64,000 bases of DNA from Caldilineaceae bacterium (GTDB taxonomy: Bacteria > Chloroflexota > Anaerolineae > Caldilineales > Caldilineaceae): contig JAHBVF010000004.1 of NCBI GenBank assembly GCA_019637685.1, forward strand, positions 124,001 through 188,000, in the 5' to 3' direction. Positions 49,782-58,514 of the stretch are shown here, piece after piece. Below the pieces are notes generated by a model, which saw only the letters and a list, made by a program, of their open reading frames with translations, had not been told where the DNA came from and made no database searches. How positions within the stretch are numbered: the first letter of the stretch is position 1; the number at the start of each line of letters is the position of its first letter. Both the position numbers and the translations under genes were made by a program.

Positions 49782-50846
49782 ATGCGTACTTTGCAGTTCA
49801 AGCTTGTGCTCGTTTTGATCCTTCTGCCCGCGCTGCTGATTGGCGCGTGCCAGCCGCCCGCCGCGCCAGGCGGATCGGCTGCTGCCGCGGATACACCCAC
49901 CCCTCCCGAAGAACCGGCTACACTGGTCGTCTACTCTGGCCGCAACGAAAATCTGGTCGGCCCGCTGATCGGGCAGTTCAAAACCGCCACGGGCATTCAG
50001 GTGGATGTGCGCTACGGCGACACCGCGGAACTGGCCGCGACGATTCTGGAAGAGGGGCAGAACTCCCCCGCGGATGTCTATTTCGGCCAGGACGCGGGCG
50101 CGCTGGGCGCGCTGGACAAGGCAGGCCGCTTTGTGCCACTGCCCCAGACAATTCTCGACCAGGTGGATGCCCGTTTCCGGGCCGCGGATGGCTCGTGGGT
50201 GGGGGCCAGTGGCCGGGCGCGGGTCTTTGTCTACAACACAGACGAAGTGGCCGAGGCTGATGTCCCCAACAGCATTTGGGAACTGCTCGATCCCCAATGG
50301 AAGGGCAAAGTGGGCTGGGCGCCGACGAATGGCAGCTTTCAGGCATTTGTCACGGCCCTGCGTGTGCTGGAAGGCGAGGAAAAAGCCGCGGAATGGCTGA
50401 CTGGGATGGTCGCCAACGAGGCCCAGGTCTTTTCCAACAATACGGGCATTGTGGAAGCCACAGGCCGGGGGGAAGTCCAGTTGGGGCTGGTCAACCACTA
50501 CTATCTCTACCGCTTTTTGGCCGAGCAGGGGGATAGCTTCCCAGCCCGCAACCACCACCCCAGCGCGGGTGACGCGGGGTCGATTATCAATGTGGCCGGT
50601 GTGGGCATTTTGGATACAGTGAAAAACCAGGCCGCGGCCGAGCAGTTCGTCAACTTTCTGCTCTCGGCTGAGGCCCAGGAATACTTCGCCAGCGAGACCG
50701 TCGAATATCCGCTGGTGGCCGGTATCGAAATCGACCAGCGGCTGACACCCTTGGCCGACATCAATACCCCGGACATCGACCTGAGCGACCTGGCCGATTT
50801 GCAGGGCACGCTGGAATTGTTGCAGGAAGCAGGCGCGCTGAAGTAG
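49782..50846 (+). CDS. Iron(III)-type ABC transporter substrate-binding lipoprotein
   Basis: A 354-residue lipoprotein (lipobox LIGAC, lipid Cys 23). VVYSGRNENLVGPLIGQFKT is the usual start of FbpA/FutA-type iron-binding proteins. LVNHYYLYRF carries the tyrosine cluster that binds ferric iron, and GDAGSIINVAGVGIL matches the domain-closing region. AAGGAG precedes ATG 49782. No permease or ATPase gene lies beside it, and it is closed off by its own strong terminator, so the transporter membrane part must be encoded elsewhere. Confidence 0.9.
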   Translation: MRTLQFKLVLVLILLPALLIGACQPPAAPGGSAAAADTPTPPEEPATLVVYSGRNENLVGPLIGQFKTATGIQVDVRYGDTAELAATILEEGQNSPADVYFGQDAGALGALDKAGRFVPLPQTILDQVDARFRAADGSWVGASGRARVFVYNTDEVAEADVPNSIWELLDPQWKGKVGWAPTNGSFQAFVTALRVLEGEEKAAEWLTGMVANEAQVFSNNTGIVEATGRGEVQLGLVNHYYLYRFLAEQGDSFPARNHHPSAGDAGSIINVAGVGILDTVKNQAAAEQFVNFLLSAEAQEYFASETVEYPLVAGIEIDQRLTPLADINTPDIDLSDLADLQGTLELLQEAGALK

Positions 50847-50886
50847 GGTGCTGTAGAGAAACCTGCCCAATTGGACTGGGATACGA

Positions 50887-50938
50887 ATACAGAATGCGGG
50901 AGGATGCTTGTAGACACCATCCCGCATTCTGTATTTTT
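50887..50938 (+). terminator. Terminator of the iron-binding lipoprotein gene
   Basis: ATACAGAATGCGGGA (50887-50901) pairs perfectly with 50920-50934, followed by TTTT. In 50939-51198 no convincing gene was seen on either strand. Confidence 0.93.
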
Positions 50939-51198
50939 GGCGGGGGGAAAGATCACTATTACGCGCTGTCAGGAGACAAATTGTGGTGGATCAACCAGCC
51001 ACTTCACCACAGCCTATCCCGCAGCGCGCTCGTAGCTATTGAGCATTACCGCAAAGTCCTGCGGGGGACATCCAAACCGCGCAGGTGGACGACCCGGTCG
51101 TCTTCCCGCCAGTCGGGCATCGCTTCGGTGAGCGCTGCGGTTGACCCGGTTGCCGCCCACACCCACAAAGGGCACATCTGTACATCTGTGGCCCCTGG

Positions 51199-52266
51199 CT
51201 ATGCTACCATCAAGTCCATACGCGGGATTGAATTCAGCATACTCACCCGGCCTGCTATCACCCGTGAGAGCGTCCGGAAAGCCTGGGCGGTCGGGCTGTC
51301 GGGATGGGCTATGACCACCGGCTCCCCGCTGTCCCCTCCCATGCGCACATTGGAGTCAAGCTCAATGCGTCCCAGGAAATCGACATTGATCTTTTTCGCC
51401 GCGGCCGCGCCGCCACCGGTCCCGAAGACTTCCCCGGCCATATTCTCCACCACACCCAGAATCGGTACCTCCAACTGCTCAAAAGCTGCCGCGCCGCGCA
51501 GCGCGTCGGAGACCGAAACCATCTGGGGCATTGTCACAATAATCCCGCCGGTCAGGGGCGCAATCTGGGCCAGGGATAGCTGCGCGTCGCCGGTTCCGGG
51601 GGGCAGATCGATGATCAGATAGTCCAGTTCCCCCCAGCGCACATCGGTGAAAAGCTGTTGCAGCGCCTTGTGCAGCATAGGCCCCCGCCAGATCAGTGCT
51701 TTGTCCGCGGGCAGCAGAAAACCCATGGACATAAAGCGTACGCCGTGGGCCACCGCGGGGACCAGTTTGCCCTGTTCCACCGGGGGCGCGCCGGTCACCC
51801 CCATCATCATGGGAATATTGGGGCCGTAGATGTCAGCGTCCAGCAGCCCCACCTTTGCGCCTTCCATGGCCAGGCTGACCGCCAGATTGACGCTGACGGT
51901 GCTTTTGCCCACACCGCCCTTGCCACTGGCCACCGCAATGATGTTCTTGATGGGCAGATTCAACTTGCCAAAAATGCGGCCATCGCCCCGCACTTGGTGG
52001 GTGAACTGAATCTCCACCTTCTCCACACCGGGAACCAATTTCATGACCGCAGCGTTACATTCAGCCTCGATCTGGGCCTGGAGCGGGCAAGCCGGGGTTG
52101 TCAATACCACCTGAAAACTGACCACAGCTCCCTTGATTTGAATCTCTTTCACCATCCCCAATGTGACCAAATCCTGATGGAGTTCCGGTTCCTGGACAGT
52201 GCTAAGCGCGGCCAGTATATCTTTTTCTGAAATGTCCGTTTTGTTACGCCCAAACATAGGTTTCAC
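51199..52266 (-). CDS. Mrp/NBP35-type Fe-S carrier ATPase
   Basis: A 355-residue protein. An N-terminal DUF59-like domain (about 12-90) with [11 protein letters not shown] is joined to a P-loop ATPase with [30 protein letters not shown] and [11 protein letters not shown]. Family members carry Fe-S clusters to target proteins. The segment [13 protein letters not shown] is short: the CxxC pair that many members have between ENM and FG is missing, so cluster binding may be altered. It lies alone on the minus strand. The DUF59 protein at 33638-34036 is a possible helper. Confidence 0.92.
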   Translation of the reverse strand: MKPMFGRNKTDISEKDILAALSTVQEPELHQDLVTLGMVKEIQIKGAVVSFQVVLTTPACPLQAQIEAECNAAVMKLVPGVEKVEIQFTHQVRGDGRIFGKLNLPIKNIIAVASGKGGVGKSTVSVNLAVSLAMEGAKVGLLDADIYGPNIPMMMGVTGAPPVEQGKLVPAVAHGVRFMSMGFLLPADKALIWRGPMLHKALQQLFTDVRWGELDYLIIDLPPGTGDAQLSLAQIAPLTGGIIVTMPQMVSVSDALRGAAAFEQLEVPILGVVENMAGEVFGTGGGAAAAKKINVDFLGRIELDSNVRMGGDSGEPVVIAHPDSPTAQAFRTLSRVIAGRVSMLNSIPRMDLMVA

Positions 52267-52402
52267 ATCCTTATTGGCTATAGTGCTTCCGTAGAATCAC
52301 AGATATTCTAAAGATTAGATCATGGAAAACTACTACAATACCGTACCCGCTTACGGCGTCCTCTGTCAAAAAATGGACGGTCAACAAAAAGGGCTATTGC
52401 CG

Positions 52403-53617
52403 ATGACTACTAAACTAATAAACCTCACTTTCATCCGCCTGTCCGGGACATTTGTCATATTTGCCATTCTGGTTTTGTGGCCTGGCGGTTTCATACACCT
52501 GGAGGCAAGCGAGTTGGACAATGACGTTCCCTCGCCGGAAACCCTGCACGGCTGTGGCGGCGCTGTCTTTGACAGCAGCAACCCGGCTTTCGAGCAAGAA
52601 GTGATCGACCGGATAAACCAGATTCGCCTGGACAACGGGCTTGCCCCTTTCAAGCGGGTGGCAAGCCTGACGGACGCGGCCCGCTTTCACGCGGTGGATA
52701 TGTCCGAAGAGAACTACTTCTCCCACACCGGTCACGACCGCATCAACGGCGCGCTGGTTGAGTCGTGCAAGTGGAGTGACCGCCTGAAAACCTATTACTT
52801 TCCTTGGTTTTCTGCCTCGGAAAATATCGCGGCTGGTTATGCCAATCCCGCGGCTGTCGTCGATGGCTGGATGAACAGCCCCGGCCACCGCCGCAATATC
52901 CTCTCCCCCAACAATTGGGAGATCGGCGTGGGCTTCTTTGCTGGTACGGGCAGCTACCGCACCTATTGGGTGCAGGATTTCGGACGGCAACCGGACGTTT
53001 ATCCGGTTGTGATCAATAACGAAGCAGCCACCACCGACGACGGTCAACTGACGCTCTACACCTATGGCGAGTGGGACGAAATACGACTGCGGGTGGATGG
53101 ACACGAATGGAGCGATTGGCAGCCATTCGCCTCTTCCATCAACTGGGCTTTGCAGGAAACAGCCGGAACCCACGAAATCAGCGTGGAGATGCGGGGGGAG
53201 GGTGTGACTGCCCAGAGCAGCGACAGCATCGAACTGACCACCAGTACCCTCGCGCCCACACTCAACGATCTGCCCGATTCGCTCCATTTTATATACGAGA
53301 CCGGTGCCGAAGCGCTGTTCCCCGCGCGCCACACCATTCAGCCTTTGAGCGGCCCCCTTCCGCCTGGATTCCACTGGCAGGTGGAGGCGAATGTGGGTTG
53401 GCTGCACTTTACACCAGCGCAGGGCAACGGGGAGGAAGATGTGGATATCTCTCCGTCGATGGATGGGGTGGTGGCGGTGGGCGCGGCCGAAGGCACACTT
53501 TCTGTCTCCCTGTGGGACGCAAATGGCGCGGTGATCGGCCAGCAAGACATTGTCGTTTCTCTGACTGCCGTGGAAGAGCGCAGCGCCGTCTTTTTGCCTG
53601 TGCTGCTCGGCCAGTGA
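52403..53617 (+). CDS. Exported CAP (SCP/PR1) domain protein with BACON-like tail
   Basis: About 404 residues from ATG 52403; an in-frame ATG at 52322 would add 27 residues before the signal segment. A hydrophobic export signal spans about residues 8-32. The CAP domain follows, with ARFHAVDMSEENYFSHTGHD and WMNSPGHRRNILSPNNWEIG carrying the two conserved His and the Glu. The C-terminal third (about 290-404) has FHWQVEANVGWLHFTPAQGN, a BACON-type beta-sandwich pattern that often binds carbohydrate. Its function is unknown; bacterial CAP proteins are mostly extracellular. Confidence 0.87.
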   Translation: MTTKLINLTFIRLSGTFVIFAILVLWPGGFIHLEASELDNDVPSPETLHGCGGAVFDSSNPAFEQEVIDRINQIRLDNGLAPFKRVASLTDAARFHAVDMSEENYFSHTGHDRINGALVESCKWSDRLKTYYFPWFSASENIAAGYANPAAVVDGWMNSPGHRRNILSPNNWEIGVGFFAGTGSYRTYWVQDFGRQPDVYPVVINNEAATTDDGQLTLYTYGEWDEIRLRVDGHEWSDWQPFASSINWALQETAGTHEISVEMRGEGVTAQSSDSIELTTSTLAPTLNDLPDSLHFIYETGAEALFPARHTIQPLSGPLPPGFHWQVEANVGWLHFTPAQGNGEEDVDISPSMDGVVAVGAAEGTLSVSLWDANGAVIGQQDIVVSLTAVEERSAVFLPVLLGQ

Positions 53618-53654
53618 TTTTCCCCCCATATTCCCGCGCTTTGCCGCGCTTGCT

Positions 53655-53682
53655 TTGGTTCTCAATGGTTCGGTGGTAAGAT
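53655..53682 (+). promoter_or_regulatory. Promoter of the two-repeat deacetylase
   Basis: TTGGTT (53655-53660), a 16-bp spacer and TAAGAT (53677-53682). The match to consensus is moderate. Confidence 0.4.
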
Positions 53683-53719
53683 AGCAGCAGAATCACACCG
53701 CCCTTGGGAGCCACCGCGA

Positions 53720-55156
53720 ATGCAGTCCTTTTTGCCCTTTTCGTCTTTTGTCCGTTCCTCGCTTGCTGTCTTGACGATGGCACTCTTCCTCCTCAGCCCA
53801 GGACCAGCCCGACACATTCTGGCCGACAGCAACGGTCTTTCGGTGAACGGCGCGGATCCCACCCGCCTGGCCGGCGTTGTGGATATATTAGGAGTGGCCG
53901 ATCACCCCGCCTTTCGTAAATGGCAACTCGATCTGCTGGCTCCCGGCGTGGAACCGGCCTTCCTGGCCCTGGGCGAGGAACGGCTGACCACACCCACCCA
54001 CCTCACCAGCCTGGACACCCGGCTCTACCCCGACGGAACCTATCGTCTGCGCCTGCGGGTGGTACACAGCAATCTCAACTACGACGAATATTTTCTGCCC
54101 ATTCAGATTGCCAACAGCGACCAGACCGTCTCTTTGCCCGCGGCTGCGTCCGCCGCGCCAGTGTCCGCCGCCCCCGCATCCAAAGGGCCTTTGCCGTCAA
54201 CGGCAGCGGCTGTCTCTGCAGAGAATGGACTGGCCGGGAATGGATTGGCCGGAAATGCGCTAACCGGCAATGGCCTGGCAACTGTCTGGCGGGACGGCAT
54301 TCTGTCTGTGCGCGGGGTAGCCGTCCATCCCGCTTTCCGCAAATGGCAGTTGGACCTGCTGATCAATGGCGACCCAAATCAGGCAAGTTTTCTGGCTGTT
54401 GGCGAAGAACCCGTACCGGTTGAGCAAGAACTGACCACCCTGGACCCCGCCAACTTTCCGCCGGGGCAGCACCAATTGCGTCTGCGAGTGGTATATACCC
54501 ATCTGAATTACGACGAATATCTGCTCCCACTCCAACTGGGCAATGGACTCACACCTGTTTCGTCTGGGGGGCAGGGCCGCCTTCTAATCCGTGGCTCCGA
54601 TCAGAATAAGGCTATTTATCTTACCTTTGACGACGGCCCCCATCCCCGCAACACACCGGGGATTCTGGAAGTGTTGGCCACATACAACGCCAAAGCCACC
54701 TTTTTTATGGTGGGCAGCCAGGCCCAGGGCCGGGGGCCGCTGCTCAAAGAGATTTACGACGCGGGTCACGGCATCGCCAATCACACGTGGGCCCACCGCA
54801 AATTGGGCAAAGCGGATTGGGATACTTTTGAGTCCGAAGTGGAGGCCACCACACAAGTGCTGGGCGCATACGCCAGCCGCTGTCTGCGTCCACCCTATGG
54901 CGATATGGGGAGCGCGCTCTCGGCCAATGCCGCCGAGGCTGGCTATACTCTGGTGTTTTGGAATGTGGATTCTCTGGACTGGAAGAATCAGAACCCGGAT
55001 AGTATCGTCAGGGAAGTGATGACACACGTGAAGCCGGGTTCGATTGTTCTGATGCACGACGGCGGGGGCAACCGGGCCGGGACAATCGAAGCCCTGAAGA
55101 CAATTCTGGCCGAACTGTCCGCGGATGGCTACACTTTCCCGGCCCTGTGCCGCTGA
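53720..55156 (+). CDS. Exported NodB polysaccharide deacetylase with two N-terminal repeats
   Basis: A 478-residue protein with an export signal at about 12-36. Two copies of an 80-residue beta domain follow (about 50-135 and 195-275). Both contain HPAFRKWQLDLL and end LNYDEYFLPIQ or LNYDEYLLPLQ, and a Gly/Asn/Ala-rich linker of LAGNG words joins them. The deacetylase domain has TFDDGPHPR (metal Asp pair), HTWAHRK (metal His pair), RPPYGDMG and VLMHDGGG. It likely trims N-acetyl groups from wall or surface glycan. The repeats resemble domains seen in Chloroflexota penicillin-binding proteins and may bind the wall. Confidence 0.9.
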   Translation: MQSFLPFSSFVRSSLAVLTMALFLLSPGPARHILADSNGLSVNGADPTRLAGVVDILGVADHPAFRKWQLDLLAPGVEPAFLALGEERLTTPTHLTSLDTRLYPDGTYRLRLRVVHSNLNYDEYFLPIQIANSDQTVSLPAAASAAPVSAAPASKGPLPSTAAAVSAENGLAGNGLAGNALTGNGLATVWRDGILSVRGVAVHPAFRKWQLDLLINGDPNQASFLAVGEEPVPVEQELTTLDPANFPPGQHQLRLRVVYTHLNYDEYLLPLQLGNGLTPVSSGGQGRLLIRGSDQNKAIYLTFDDGPHPRNTPGILEVLATYNAKATFFMVGSQAQGRGPLLKEIYDAGHGIANHTWAHRKLGKADWDTFESEVEATTQVLGAYASRCLRPPYGDMGSALSANAAEAGYTLVFWNVDSLDWKNQNPDSIVREVMTHVKPGSIVLMHDGGGNRAGTIEALKTILAELSADGYTFPALCR

Positions 55157-55159
55157 ATA

Positions 55160-56992
55160 TTACCCTTGCGCTGCGGCCAAATGTCTGTCTAAAAAGGCTG
55201 CCATTTTCGTAAAGCTGTCGATGCGGTTGTTGAGTTTGCTGATTTTGTGCCCCTCGTCCGCGTAGTGCAGAAACTCCACTGTTCCCCCATTGGCCCGCAC
55301 CTTCTCCACAATCAATTCGGATTCAAAAAGCGGGACCCGCGGGTCGTTGTCGCCAGCGATGACCAGCAGCGGCATTGTGATCCGATCGGCCCGGTGGATG
55401 GGCGAGATGGCTTCCAGCACATCCCGGTGATGGGCCAGACTGCCGTATTCCTGCTCCCGGTGCGCCCGCCGCCAGGGGCTGGTGCGCTCCAGAAAGCTGA
55501 CCCAATTGGCGATGCCCACCACATCGATCCCCGCGGCAAAGAGTTCGGGATAGCTGGTCAACGCGGCCAGCACCATATAGCCGCCGTAGCTGCGTCCATA
55601 GACCGCTACCCGGCTGCTGTCGATCTCGGATCGCTCGTGCAGCCAGTGTACCGCGTGCTTCAGATCGGCCACGCTGTCGGGGCGCTTTTCAATCTCGTCC
55701 AGGGTCGCGTATGCCCGGCCATATCCTGTGCTGCCCCGCACATTTGTGCCCAAAATCGCGTAGCCCCGGCTGAGAAAATATTGAAAACGCACATCAAAAT
55801 CCGGGCGTAGCTGGCTGGTCGGCCCGCCGTGTACATAGAGAATGCAGGGGTAGCCGCCCGCGGGCTGGGGCGTTTGGGGCAGATAGTAGAAGGCGGGAAT
55901 CGACAGCCCATCAAAACTGGGAAAGTGAATCAGTTCCGGGGCCACGAAAGAGCCGCTGTTCAGCCCGGCCTGGTCGCTTTGGGTCAGCCCGCGGGCAGTG
56001 CCGTCCGCCTCCACCAGCCAGACGTTCAGATTGGACTGGGGCGTCTGCACATCGCAGACAAGCGTCCCATCCATTTTGACTGAAATGTGGCCTATTTGCC
56101 CGCGCGGTAGACCGCCAACCCTGGCCCGTTCCCCGGTAGTCAAATCCACCCGCCACAGACTACTGTAGCCGCCTTCATTGTAGCTGTAGACCGCCGCGCC
56201 GTTGGCCGCGATGGCCAACGCTTCCATCTCGCCATTGCCCGTATGGGTGTCGGCATTGACAATCTCTGTCAATTTACCGCTCGCCATCTCCAGTTGGCAG
56301 AGCGCGCCCCGGTCGTGGGTGCGGTCGCTGAGCAGATAGACGCCGTGCTCCGGCCAACGTATCTGTTCGTAGCGGGCAACGGGTGTGCCAGCGGTCAGCT
56401 CCTGTGTAATGCGCGGTCCGCCATCTGCCTGCAAATCGATGAGAAAAAGCCGATCTTCCAACGGTCCTACGGACTGCCGGGTCAGCACGAACTGCTCGTC
56501 GGGTGACCAGGCCATCACCTCCTGATTGCCCGAAAGCTCGCAAAGCAGACGAACCTCGCCATCTACCACATTCATTTGAAAGAGGTCGAAGTCCACGCCG
56601 TTGCGCGCGTTGGCCGCATAGAGAATACGCCGTCCGTCTGCGCTAAAGCCGCCGAAACGGTGGATGGCGTTGTCGTCAACTGTCAGCCGGCGCACGTCGT
56701 GGCCGCCCGCGCCGCCATAGCCACTGATCAGGTAGAATTGCTGGCGCTCGTTGCCGCCCACATCTCCCACCGCCAGCAGATGATCCTCGCCGCCCGTGCC
56801 GTGGACTTCCCACACTTTGTCGGCAAAAAAGGTGAGCTGGCGGGGCCATTCGCTGCTGTTGGGCGCGGTGGACGCGCTCCACACTTGCAGGTTGCCGGTG
56901 ATGTCGCTCAGAAAGGCAACCCGGCTGCCGTCGGGCGACAGGACAGGCATCTGAGCGCTGCGGATGTTGAGGTAGCGGGCAAAATCGGTCAT
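55160..56992 (-). CDS. S9-family prolyl oligopeptidase-like peptidase
   Basis: A 610-residue serine peptidase. Residues about 1-330 form a beta-propeller with repeated strands such as VLSPDGSRVAFLSDITGNLQ. The alpha/beta-hydrolase domain carries the nucleophile in YGRSYGGYM, the Asp in AGDNDPRVPL and the His in ADEGHKIS. There is no signal peptide, so it is probably cytoplasmic and acts on short peptides, like acylaminoacyl peptidases. It converges with the deacetylase gene with only 3 bp between stops. Confidence 0.92.
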   Translation of the reverse strand: MTDFARYLNIRSAQMPVLSPDGSRVAFLSDITGNLQVWSASTAPNSSEWPRQLTFFADKVWEVHGTGGEDHLLAVGDVGGNERQQFYLISGYGGAGGHDVRRLTVDDNAIHRFGGFSADGRRILYAANARNGVDFDLFQMNVVDGEVRLLCELSGNQEVMAWSPDEQFVLTRQSVGPLEDRLFLIDLQADGGPRITQELTAGTPVARYEQIRWPEHGVYLLSDRTHDRGALCQLEMASGKLTEIVNADTHTGNGEMEALAIAANGAAVYSYNEGGYSSLWRVDLTTGERARVGGLPRGQIGHISVKMDGTLVCDVQTPQSNLNVWLVEADGTARGLTQSDQAGLNSGSFVAPELIHFPSFDGLSIPAFYYLPQTPQPAGGYPCILYVHGGPTSQLRPDFDVRFQYFLSRGYAILGTNVRGSTGYGRAYATLDEIEKRPDSVADLKHAVHWLHERSEIDSSRVAVYGRSYGGYMVLAALTSYPELFAAGIDVVGIANWVSFLERTSPWRRAHREQEYGSLAHHRDVLEAISPIHRADRITMPLLVIAGDNDPRVPLFESELIVEKVRANGGTVEFLHYADEGHKISKLNNRIDSFTKMAAFLDRHLAAAQG

Positions 56993-57010
56993 TGGAGGTG
57001 ATCCTTCTGT

Positions 57011-57820
57011 TTATTCGTTGTTGGAAACAGGCGTAGCCATCAACAGGCCGGGTGTGGGCGTTGCCGTGAAAATGGGATCAATCACAGCGGGCGTAAGCAC
57101 GCGGGTGGGCACACGGCCTGCGTTGGGTGTGGCGGTGGCCGGAGCGGATTCGGGCGGGCCACCGGGTGTCGCCGGGCCTGGCGAAGGCTTGGGTGTGGCG
57201 GTGGCGTCCGCGTCCATCAGCACCGGCGCGCGGGTCACTGGTGCTGGGCCAGGTGTGGCTGTGGGCGGTGTGGCTGTGGGCGGCGTAGATGCCTCGATCC
57301 GCGCCAGCAAGGGCTGAACCGCCTGAACGACCCCGTCCCGCACGGCCACAATCTGTTCCGGGGCCACCAGTGCCACAGCCACAATCGCCAGCAGAATCAG
57401 CCCCACAAAGAATTGGCGTTGGCGGTTCAGCGGCTTCAGCGCGTTGGGTTTCTCGTAGTTCAGCCGCCCGGTGCGCGCCCATTCCACCAGCCGGTGCTGG
57501 TCCACCAGATGGATGGGCTTGCCCTCGGCCCAACGCCGGGCCGCGGCGGTCACGCTGCCGGTTGTGACCAGATACGCTTCGACCGCGCCCGTGTGCAGCA
57601 TCACCCCGTAGAGGTCCCGCACCACTGGCTGGCCCACGCTGCCCTGATAGCGCTTGCACTGGACGACCGCCATCCGTCGCCCCTGGCGCACGATCAGATC
57701 GATGCCCTCGTCCGCGGAGGCCTGGGTGTCTTCCACCCGATAGCCCCGTGCGGCAAAGAGCGTGCCCACATATTTTTCAAAGGCGATGGGGTCCATCGCC
57801 TGGAGTTTGCTTAAGCGCAT
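57011..57820 (-). CDS. Mrr-type endonuclease domain with membrane anchor and Thr/Pro tail
   Basis: A 269-residue protein. Residues 1-115 are an Mrr_cat/restriction-endonuclease fold with Asp41 in DEGIDLIV and Gln54-Cys-Lys56 in VVQCKRYQG, the D...QxK active site. A membrane segment (about 137-154) follows and then a Thr/Pro/Ala-rich tail that probably lies outside the cell. ATG 57820 is chosen because the family starts there and it is 2 bp after the Uma2 gene; a longer frame from 58027 overlaps that gene. Soluble Mrr proteins cut modified DNA. Why one is anchored at the membrane is not clear. Confidence 0.8.
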   Translation of the reverse strand: MRLSKLQAMDPIAFEKYVGTLFAARGYRVEDTQASADEGIDLIVRQGRRMAVVQCKRYQGSVGQPVVRDLYGVMLHTGAVEAYLVTTGSVTAAARRWAEGKPIHLVDQHRLVEWARTGRLNYEKPNALKPLNRQRQFFVGLILLAIVAVALVAPEQIVAVRDGVVQAVQPLLARIEASTPPTATPPTATPGPAPVTRAPVLMDADATATPKPSPGPATPGGPPESAPATATPNAGRVPTRVLTPAVIDPIFTATPTPGLLMATPVSNNE

Positions 57821-57822
57821 AC

Positions 57823-58440
57823 TTATTGCTGATTGAGGATTGTGTCCAGCGCCTGGCGCACGGACGGATAGTCCCGGTCCGCCCAGAGCCAGTTGAGGTC
57901 GATCCAGAAGCCGGGCACCGTTGCACTGTTCAGAATGCCCTCGGCGCTGGAGGCGTGGGGGCGGAAACGGCCTTCCTGAAGCTGACAAAATTCCGAACCC
58001 GCGGGGCCGTAGGGATCGATCAGCCAATACTCGCGCACACCAGCCCGCTCGTAGGCCCGCATCTTCGACCCCCGGTCATTCTGTGCCGTGCTCGCGGAGA
58101 GAATCTCAATGACGAAATCTGGCGCACCGAGAATGCCCTTTTCGTCCACAATGTGCAGCCGGTCCGTCGAGATGAAGAGAATGTCCGGTTCCGGTGCGTA
58201 GAAGCGTTCCAATTCGACCGCTGTGCGCGAGCCGAATACTTCGCCCAGTGTGCGTTCTTCCACATACATTCTGAGTAGTGTTGACAGGAATCCTTGCATA
58301 CGTTCGTGGATTACCAATGGCGGAGAAGGCATAATCATCACTCCATCGATCAGTTCAGCTTTGCGGTCTTCGGGCGCGTCGCGAAAGAAATCCGCGGCGG
58401 TCATCCGCTCCATCACTTCCACGCGGGATAGGGTTTGCAT
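57823..58440 (-). CDS. Uma2-family (DUF820) PD-(D/E)XK nuclease-like protein
   Basis: A 205-residue protein of the Uma2 family. AELIDGVMIMPSP, PEPDILFIS, and APDFVIEILSAST are the three conserved blocks; the Asp of PD and the Glu of VIE are the expected metal ligands of the nuclease fold. The third-block Lys is less certain. The family is very common in Chloroflexota and cyanobacteria, often in many copies, with no proven role. It is the first gene of a tight pair with the Mrr-membrane protein. A GTG at 58464 is an alternative start. Confidence 0.88.
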   Translation of the reverse strand: MQTLSRVEVMERMTAADFFRDAPEDRKAELIDGVMIMPSPPLVIHERMQGFLSTLLRMYVEERTLGEVFGSRTAVELERFYAPEPDILFISTDRLHIVDEKGILGAPDFVIEILSASTAQNDRGSKMRAYERAGVREYWLIDPYGPAGSEFCQLQEGRFRPHASSAEGILNSATVPGFWIDLNWLWADRDYPSVRQALDTILNQQ

Positions 58441-58514
58441 CGCTCTACTCGCCTCCCACTTCACATCACCATCTCACACTGGGCTGATTATAGCACAGGT
58501 GACTGCCTGTTTCG

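Noticed and set aside
50941..51198. Short minus-strand readings such as DWREDDRVVHLRGLD
   Set aside because: Interrupted, without start signal or homology that I recognise; at most a decayed gene end.
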